Part shown: one piece after another, positions 51,698 to 64,000 of the stretch | Layout of the letters: each line of letters begins with the position of its first letter | Numbering within the stretch: the stretch's first letter is position 1 | Assembly: GCF_009909145.1 (NCBI RefSeq) | Contig: NZ_JAAAPJ010000023.1 | Span: forward strand, 62,001-126,000 | From: Corallococcus silvisoli | Lineage (GTDB): Bacteria; Myxococcota; Myxococcia; Myxococcales; Myxococcaceae | Direction: 5' to 3' | DNA: 64,000 nucleotides | The notes under the pieces: model-generated | Databases searched by the model: none | Told to the model about the DNA's origin: nothing | The model's input: only the letters and a program-made list of their open reading frames with translations | Translations under genes and position numbers: made by a program

Positions 51698-51724
51698 ATG
51701 GCATGATGCCATCCATTCATGGAT
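51698..51724. promoter_or_regulatory. Two palindromes in LysR/MBL divergent promoter
   Basis: ATGGCAT-G-ATGCCAT (51698-51712) is a perfect 7-1-7 palindrome. ATCCAT-TC-ATGGAT (51711-51724) is a perfect 6-2-6 palindrome that overlaps the ATG of the LysR gene. The position over the start codon suggests autoregulation. The first fits a LysR-type T-N11-A-like site only loosely, but symmetry and location are strong. Confidence 0.65.
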
Positions 51725-52606
51725 ATCTCCTGGGATGATGCCCGGCTGTTCCTCGCCATCGCGGAGACGGGCAGCTTCAGCGGGGCCGCGCGGCGGTTGC
51801 GCATCGGCCAGCCCACGGTGAGCCGGCGGCTGGCCGCGCTGGAGTACGCGGTGGGCGCGGCGCTGTTCCGCCGGGGCGTGGAGGGCGCGGCGCTCACGGC
51901 GGCGGGCGAGCGGCTCGTCGTGCCCGCGAAGAAGATGGCGGAGTGGGCCGGGGAGCTGCACCGCGCGGCGGAGTCCACGGACAGCTCGCCCCGGGGCATC
52001 GTGCGCGTGACGGGCACGCCCTACTTCAGCTTCGACTTCCTGGCGCCCTTCGCGGCCTTCGTCGCCCAGAAGCACCCGGGCCTGCGCCTGGAGGTCCAGT
52101 CCCAGATCCAGTACCTGGACCTGGTGCGCGGGGAGTCGGACCTCGCGCTGCGCGGCCGGCCTCCGACGAGCCCGGACCTCCAATGCGTGGACACGCTGGA
52201 CGTGCCCAACGCCGTCTTCGTCTCCAAGGCCCTCAAGGCCCGGCTGCCGAAGAAGGTGACGCCCCAGGATTTGCCCTGGGTGGCGTGGTCGCCTCCCTTC
52301 GAAGCGGTGCCGCCCAACCCCCAGCTGGAGACGATGATCCCCGGCTTCACGCCGTCGTTCACGGCGGACAACTACCTGGTGTTGGTCGCGGCGGCGGAGG
52401 CCGGCCTGGGCGCGCTGGTGATGGCGCGGATGTCACACCGCTTCACACGCGCGACGCAGCTGGTGCCGCTGGAGGTGGAGCTGGGGCCCTTCTCCCGGAG
52501 CCAGACACACCTGGTGTGCGCGAAGTCCGCGTTGGACATCCCGCGCGTGCGGCGGGTGTCGGAGCTGCTGGTGGAGGAGTTCCAGCGGATCCGCGCGCAT
52601 CGATGA
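51719..52606 (+). CDS. LysR-type transcriptional regulator
   Basis: 295 residues. Winged helix: LFLAIAETGSFSGAARRLRI then GQPTVSRRLAALEYAVGAAL. The effector domain (about 90-290) is normal. It is transcribed away from the MBL-fold hydrolase gene and probably activates or represses it. The start codon lies within a palindrome. Confidence 0.93.
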   Translation: MDISWDDARLFLAIAETGSFSGAARRLRIGQPTVSRRLAALEYAVGAALFRRGVEGAALTAAGERLVVPAKKMAEWAGELHRAAESTDSSPRGIVRVTGTPYFSFDFLAPFAAFVAQKHPGLRLEVQSQIQYLDLVRGESDLALRGRPPTSPDLQCVDTLDVPNAVFVSKALKARLPKKVTPQDLPWVAWSPPFEAVPPNPQLETMIPGFTPSFTADNYLVLVAAAEAGLGALVMARMSHRFTRATQLVPLEVELGPFSRSQTHLVCAKSALDIPRVRRVSELLVEEFQRIRAHR

Positions 52607-52643
52607 AGCCCCCAAGCGCCAGCGGCCCGCGTATGGTTCCCCC

Positions 52644-53231
52644 ATGCAATCCGTTCGTCCCGCCGCCGCATCGTATGTCCTCATCGACGCCGAGAACGTC
52701 GACTGGGCCGTCTCCAACATCGTCGGACGCAAACCCGAGCCCCAGGACCGGGTTCAGTTCGATCGGCTGGTCGCCTTCTGCGACACCTACTTCCCCAAGC
52801 CGGTGCGCTGCGTGGTGGTGCTCAACGCACGCGGAGAGCAGCTTCCGGACGCGATGATTGGCTTCGTGCGCGCGCTGAAGTCCGCGGGCTGTGAGGTCGC
52901 GCTGCTGCACGGCCGGCCGGACCAGAAGGTCGTGGACCTGGGCATCCTCAAGCTCCTGGAGAACATCCGCACCCAGCGTCCGGGCGCGGCGGTGGGTCTG
53001 GCCAGCCACGACGGCGCGGACTTCGCCGAGGCGCTCAAGCCGCTCCTGGCGGAGCAGCGTCAGGTCGCGGTGCTGGGGCTGCGCGAATACGTGAGCCAGC
53101 GCTTCCGCGAGCTCATGCCGTCGGGCCTCAAGGTGGTGGACCTGGAGCTCAACGCCCGCGTCTTCCAGCGCCCCCTGCCTCGCCTGTTGCCGGTCAACGT
53201 GGACGAGTTCGATCCTTCGCTCTTCGTCTAA
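52644..53231 (+). CDS. NYN-domain (PIN-like nuclease) protein
   Basis: 195 residues. YVLIDAENVDWAVSNIVG holds the first acidic site, QKVVDLGILKLLENI the second and GLASHDGADFAEALKPL the third, matching the NYN subgroup of PIN-like nucleases. The expected activity is metal-dependent RNA cleavage in the cytoplasm; the target is unknown. It begins 38 nt after the LysR gene and precedes the DUF885 gene by 28 nt, so it may share transcription with the latter. Confidence 0.85.
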   Translation: MQSVRPAAASYVLIDAENVDWAVSNIVGRKPEPQDRVQFDRLVAFCDTYFPKPVRCVVVLNARGEQLPDAMIGFVRALKSAGCEVALLHGRPDQKVVDLGILKLLENIRTQRPGAAVGLASHDGADFAEALKPLLAEQRQVAVLGLREYVSQRFRELMPSGLKVVDLELNARVFQRPLPRLLPVNVDEFDPSLFV

Positions 53232-53258
53232 CCGCGGTCCCCTTCCCGGAGTCGGTCC

Positions 53259-55007
53259 ATGTCCTCCAAGCCCCTTCCCGCGCGCGGCGCGGTGTCCGCC
53301 GCGCTGCATGCCCTCCTGGAAGCGGAGTGGCAGTACTCACTCCAGCAGTACCCCACGTATGCCTCGCTCCTGGGGGACCGGCGCTGGAACGACCGGTGGG
53401 ACGACCTGAGCCTCGCCGCGCTGGAGGCGGATCACCGGCACAGCCACGACGTGCTGGCCCGCCTCCAGGGCGTGGACCGGGCTGCCTTGGACGACGACGC
53501 GGACCGGCTCCACCTGGACCTCTTCCGCCGGATGCATGAGACGTGGGTGGAGGAGTACGGGGCGAAGTGGCACCTTCTGCCCCTCAACCAGATGGGCGGA
53601 CTGCCGGAGGGGCTCAAGCAGCCCCCGGGGCTCCAGACGGCGTACCAGCTCGCGGACACCCTGCGCTTCGAGACGGTGCGGGACTACGAGGACTGGGTGA
53701 AGCGCCTGGAGGGCTTCGGCGCCTACGCGGATCAGGTGGTGGCGCTGATGCGCGAGGGCCTGCGCCAGCACCGCATCCACCCGCGCGTCGTGCTCCAGCG
53801 CATCCCGCCGCAGCTGGAGCGGCAGCTGGTGAAGGACCCGGCGGAGAGCGGCTTCTTTGGCCCCTTCACCCGCCTCCCGAAGGACTTCGCCCCGGAGGAC
53901 GCGCGGCGGCTGGCCCAGGCGGGACGCGACGCCATCGCGAACACCGTGGTGCCCGCGCTCAGGCGCGCGCTGGACTTCCTCACGGCGGAGTACCTCCCCG
54001 CGGCGCCGGAGACCGTGGGGGTCTGGCAGTTCCCGGACGGCGAGGCGCTGTACGCGTTCCTCGCGCGCCGGCACACGACGACGCGCCTGACACCGGAGGA
54101 GATCCACGCGGTGGGGCTCGCGGAGGTCCAGCGGCTGCGCGCGGAGATGGACCGGGTGATGGCGCGCACGGGCTTCACCGGCACGCTGCAAGCGTTCTTC
54201 GAGAGCCTGCGCACGGAGACGCGCTTCTACGAGCCCACCGGGGACGCGCTGCTCGCGCGCTACCGGGCGCTGGCGAAGCGCATCGACCCGCTGCTGGAGC
54301 GGCTGTTCCGCACCCTGCCGAAGAAGCCCTACGTCGTCGAACCCATCCCGGAGGCGATGGCCCCGGACGTGACGACAGGCTTCTACTTCCCCGCGGCGGC
54401 GGACGGCTCGCGCCCCGGCATCTTCCAGGTGAACCTCTACCGTCCGGAGACGCGGCCCGTCTGGGAGATGGTGCCCCTGACGCTGCACGAGGCCGTGCCC
54501 GGCCACCACTTCCAGATCGCCCTGGCCTCCGAACAGACTGAGCTGCCGGAGTTCCGCCGCTTCACGTCCTACGTGGCCTTCGACGAAGGCTGGGCGCTGT
54601 ACTGCGAGTCCCTGGGCGACGAGCTGGGCCTGTACGACGACCCGCACGACAAGTTCGGCCAGCTCGCCTACGAGATGTGGCGCGCGGTGCGGCTGGTGGT
54701 GGACACGGGGCTGCACGCGAAGCAGTGGACGCGCAAGCAGGCCCTGGACTTCTTCATGGAGAACGCCCCCCGACAGGAGCTGGACATCACCAACGAGGTG
54801 GACCGCTACATCGCGTGGCCGGGCCAGGCGCTGGCGTACAAGGTCGGCCAGCTGCGCATCCGGGCCCTGCGCGACCGGGCGGAGGCCGCGCTGGGCCAGC
54901 GCTTCGACGTGAAGGCGTTCCATGATCAGGTGCTGCTGACGGGCTCGCTGCCGCTGGACGTGCTGGAGGCGAAGCTGGACGCGTGGGTGGCTCGGGAGTC
55001 CGCGTGA
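53259..55007 (+). CDS. DUF885 metallopeptidase-like protein
   Basis: 582 residues. LHEAVPGHHFQIAL contains the HExxxGHH-type zinc motif of the DUF885 family, and FDEGWALYCESLGDELGLYD carries a conserved Glu. There is no clear signal peptide, so it may act in the cytoplasm or at the envelope. The family includes dipeptidase-like enzymes, most untested. Its stop overlaps the GTG of the alpha/beta hydrolase gene by 4 nt, so the two are coupled. Confidence 0.9.
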   Translation: MSSKPLPARGAVSAALHALLEAEWQYSLQQYPTYASLLGDRRWNDRWDDLSLAALEADHRHSHDVLARLQGVDRAALDDDADRLHLDLFRRMHETWVEEYGAKWHLLPLNQMGGLPEGLKQPPGLQTAYQLADTLRFETVRDYEDWVKRLEGFGAYADQVVALMREGLRQHRIHPRVVLQRIPPQLERQLVKDPAESGFFGPFTRLPKDFAPEDARRLAQAGRDAIANTVVPALRRALDFLTAEYLPAAPETVGVWQFPDGEALYAFLARRHTTTRLTPEEIHAVGLAEVQRLRAEMDRVMARTGFTGTLQAFFESLRTETRFYEPTGDALLARYRALAKRIDPLLERLFRTLPKKPYVVEPIPEAMAPDVTTGFYFPAAADGSRPGIFQVNLYRPETRPVWEMVPLTLHEAVPGHHFQIALASEQTELPEFRRFTSYVAFDEGWALYCESLGDELGLYDDPHDKFGQLAYEMWRAVRLVVDTGLHAKQWTRKQALDFFMENAPRQELDITNEVDRYIAWPGQALAYKVGQLRIRALRDRAEAALGQRFDVKAFHDQVLLTGSLPLDVLEAKLDAWVARESA

Positions 55008-55882
55008 AGCGCCCGCTCGTCACCGGGCTCGCGTTGGGCGGACTGGCGCTGCTGGCGCTGGCGGCCTGGGTCGCGGTGCGCAGCGCGCGCTACATCTCCG
55101 CGGAGGTGCATCCCCCGCGTCAGCCGGTGGAGCGCCCCCCGGAGGACGCGGTGTTCGCCGGCCTGCGCGACGTCGCGTTCCAGGACCGTGGCGGCCTCCA
55201 GCTCAAGGGCTGGTACCTGCCTCCGAAGGACGGGGCGCTCGTCATCCTGGTGCATGGCCTGTCCGGCAACCGCACCCAGCTGCTGCCCGAGGCCCGGTTC
55301 CTCGCGCAGGCCGGCTACGGGCTGGTGCTCTTCGACCTGGGCGCGCACGGCGAGAGCGGAGGCACGGTGTCCACCTACGGCGACCGCGAGGCGGCCCAGG
55401 TGGTGGCGGCGGTGGACTTCGCGGCGAGCCAGCCAGAGGTGGACGCGAAGCGCATTGGCGCGCTCGGCTTCTCGTTGGGGGGCTATTCGGTGCTGAAGGC
55501 GGCGGCGGAGGACGCGCGCCTCAAGGCCGTCGTGGTGGAGGCCGCGGCCGTCGCGCCCGCGCAGGCGCTCCAGGACGAGCTGGGACACTGGGGCCCCGTG
55601 GGCCTGTGGCCGGCCCTGGGGGTGATGAAGCGTGCGGGCGTGGACGTGAACGCCGTCCGGCCCGCTCGAGACATGGCCGCGCTGGAGGGCCGCCCCGTCC
55701 TGCTGGTGGCGGGCTCGGAGGACCCCTGGGTGCCGGACGCGGCGCTGGAGGCGCTCCTGCGCCAGGGCCAGGGTCCCTGGGAGAAGTGGCTCGTCCCGGG
55801 CGCGGGCCACGGCGAATACTTACGGGTTTCCCCGGATGCCTATCCTCGCCGCGTGCTTTCCTTCTTTTCGCGCTTTCTTTGA
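55004..55882 (+). CDS. Membrane-anchored alpha/beta hydrolase
   Basis: 292 residues from the GTG at 55004 (GTGA overlap); a longer start 21 nt upstream is possible. One N-terminal membrane helix (LALGGLALLALAAWVAV) then an alpha/beta-hydrolase domain: oxyanion strand VILVHGLSGNR, nucleophile Ser in GFSLGGYSV, acid in GSEDPWVP and His in GAGHGEYL. It could be an esterase or peptidase on the outer face of the inner membrane. Coupling to the DUF885 gene suggests a shared degradative task. Confidence 0.88.
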   Translation: MKRPLVTGLALGGLALLALAAWVAVRSARYISAEVHPPRQPVERPPEDAVFAGLRDVAFQDRGGLQLKGWYLPPKDGALVILVHGLSGNRTQLLPEARFLAQAGYGLVLFDLGAHGESGGTVSTYGDREAAQVVAAVDFAASQPEVDAKRIGALGFSLGGYSVLKAAAEDARLKAVVVEAAAVAPAQALQDELGHWGPVGLWPALGVMKRAGVDVNAVRPARDMAALEGRPVLLVAGSEDPWVPDAALEALLRQGQGPWEKWLVPGAGHGEYLRVSPDAYPRRVLSFFSRFL

Positions 55883-56034
55883 ATGCAGGGACGTGAGTCC
55901 AGTCGAGGGGTCGTCCGCCTGACAGGAATCTGCCCGGACGCGATCCTTCCGCCACGACATGGCATGCTCCCGGTCCTGGGTTGGCCCGTCTTTCCCATCC
56001 TCTACACGTCAAACGCTTGAATCCAGATGGTCGG
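55883..56034 (+). promoter_or_regulatory. Upstream region of second NRPS-PKS cluster
   Basis: A 152-nt stretch between the hydrolase stop and the likely start of the large synthetase. Its G/C content and base order are less coding-like than the flanks. It must contain the cluster promoter unless transcription continues from the hydrolase. I cannot pick out confident promoter hexamers. A TTG start at 55981 would extend the synthetase by 18 residues into it. Confidence 0.4.
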
Positions 56035-62813
<6,779 letters not shown>

Positions 62814-62817
<4 letters not shown>

Positions 62818-64000
62818 AGACCTCCGTCACCCCGCCGCACGACATGCCTGACGACTTCGATCCGTTCGCCGGGCCCGCGCTGCTGCTGACCGCGCCTTCC
62901 ACCGAGCCCCAGCGCGAGGTGTGGACCGGCGTGCAGATGGGCCCGGACGCCTCGGCCGCCTTCAACGAGTCCATGTCCGTGCGGCTGCACGGTCCGCTGG
63001 ACGTCGAGAGCCTGCGCGCCGCGCTCCAGGACCTGATGGAGCGCCACGAAGCCCTGCGCACCACGTTCAGCGCGGACGGCCTCACGCTGTGCGTGGCCGC
63101 CACCACACCCTTCCCGCTGGAGGTCCTGGCGCTGGACGCGCTGTCCTCCTCCGAGCGTGACGCCCGCGTCGGGGAGCTGCTGGCCCACGAGGTGGAGACG
63201 CCCCTGCCCCTGGAGACCGGCCCGCTGCTGCGCCCGCGCCTCGCGAGGCTGGGCGCGCAGGAGCACCTGCTGACGCTGACCGCGCACCACATCGTGTGCG
63301 ACGGCTGGTCCATGGCGGTGATGCTGCGCGACCTGGCGACGTTCTATTCGGCGCACGTTCGGCGGACCCCGCACACGCTGGCGCCCGCGCCCACGTTCAG
63401 CGACTACGCCCGCGCGCAGGCGAAGCTGGCCACGACCCCGGAGTACGCGGCGCATGAGCGGTACTGGCTCCAGCGGTTCTCCGGGACGCTGCCGGTGCTG
63501 GAGCTGCCGCTCGACCGGCGCCGCCCACCGTCGAAGACGTACAGCTCCCGGCGCGAGGACTGCGTCCTGGAGCCGGCGCTCGTGGAGCAGCTCAAGCGCG
63601 TGGGTGCTCGCCACGGCGGCAGCTTCTTCACCACGCTGCTCGCGGGCTTCAAGGCGCTGCTGCACCGGCTGACGGGGCTGGAAGACGTGGTGGTGGCCAT
63701 CCCCGCCGCGGGCCAGTCCGTGGCCGGGCTGAAGGACCTGGTGGGCCACTGCGTGAACGCGCTGCCCCTGCGCAGCCAGGTGTCCGCGGAGGCGCCCTTC
63801 ACGCAGGTGCTCAAGCAGCTGCGCACCACGATGCTCGATGCGTACGAGCACCAGGAGTACACGTTCGGCACGCTGCTCAAGCAGCTGGCGCTGCCGCGCG
63901 ACCCCAGCCGGCTTCCGCTGGTCAACGTCCTGTTCAACGTCGATCAGGCCGTGACGGGCGATCAGCTCGGGTTCCAGGGCCTCACCTGCACCCTGGCGAG
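62814..64000 (+). CDS. NRPS condensation domain, 5' part (3' end outside window)
   Basis: The first 395 codons of an NRPS gene, open to the right edge. A condensation domain fills most of it: HHIVCDGWS is the catalytic motif, and FSDYARAQ and HQEYTFGTLLKQL are later C motifs. The first core motif is poorly kept (the EPQREVWTG region instead of a Tyr-x-Gln block), as in some C domains that accept from a PKS. It starts within the previous gene's stop (ATGA) and should join the beta-amino acyl chain made there to the next amino acid. Downstream domains are not visible. Confidence 0.93.

Noticed and set aside
55940..55985. Possible sigma-54 (-24/-12) promoter before the second cluster
   Set aside because: A GG element is present, but the second element does not match TTGC at the right spacing.

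Overview
The window is high-GC DNA (roughly 70% by eye) with strong G/C preference at third codon positions. It carries multimodular PKS/NRPS genes, many small lipoproteins, a Ser/Thr kinase with fused extra domains, and a cytochrome-like protein ending in a MYXO-CTERM-type tail. Together these point to a myxobacterium, most likely of the Myxococcus/Corallococcus group; this is inference from content, not from a marker gene.

Layout. (1) 1-13.8 kb is the 3' end of a hybrid PKS-NRPS cluster on the + strand. A PKS protein truncated at its 5' end is followed by a complete PKS module (KS-AT-DH-MT-KR-ACP), a terminal NRPS module and a stand-alone thioesterase, all joined by 4-nt stop/start overlaps. 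The NRPS adenylation domain reads as glycine-specific. It is interrupted twice, by a luciferase-like monooxygenase and by an FkbM-type methyltransferase, so it could make an alpha-hydroxy, then alpha-methoxy, glycine end group. (2) 13.8-21.9 kb holds accessory genes: a CAP-domain secreted protein with an in-frame stop, a CmlA-like MFS exporter, lipoproteins, an HExxH/TPR lipoprotein and a probably frameshifted zinc-ribbon/STAS-like gene. (3) 21.9-26.7 kb holds envelope redox and metal genes (YcnI-like, three-haem protein, MYXO-CTERM protein, beta-propeller-like lipoprotein); a good Fur-type box lies in front of the last. (4) 26.8-37.1 kb holds a trypsin-like protease, an M6-type metalloprotease, a kinase-STAND-TM-sulfatase-modifying-factor fusion, a lipoprotein, and a three-gene operon: AAA+ regulator with an altered sigma-54 loop, an unknown gene and a caspase-like protein. 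(5) 37.2-55.9 kb is ordinary chromosomal metabolism and regulation: ureidoglycolate lyase-like protein, EamA transporter, several NAD(P)-binding reductases with divergent TetR, MarR and LysR regulators (one LysR is a relic), GlxA-type regulator, MBL hydrolase, NYN protein, DUF885 peptidase and alpha/beta hydrolase. (6) 56.0-64 kb is the start of a second NRPS-PKS cluster: a loading A-PCP-KS-AT-ACP-aminotransferase protein with a proline-like code, then an NRPS condensation domain cut off by the window end.

How the genes work together. In the first cluster the chain is extended with malonyl-CoA, C-methylated and ketoreduced, then passed to glycine, oxidised and possibly O-methylated while bound to the carrier, and released by the thioesterase. 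In the second, proline is probably loaded, extended by one malonyl unit and transaminated to a beta-amino acid that enters an NRPS line. Most single-enzyme genes in between form regulator/target pairs transcribed divergently, with visible palindromic operators in two cases.

No gene-free stretch exceeds 300 bases. No tRNA, rRNA, insertion sequence, CRISPR array or origin was recognised. All family assignments come from reading motifs by eye, without database searches.
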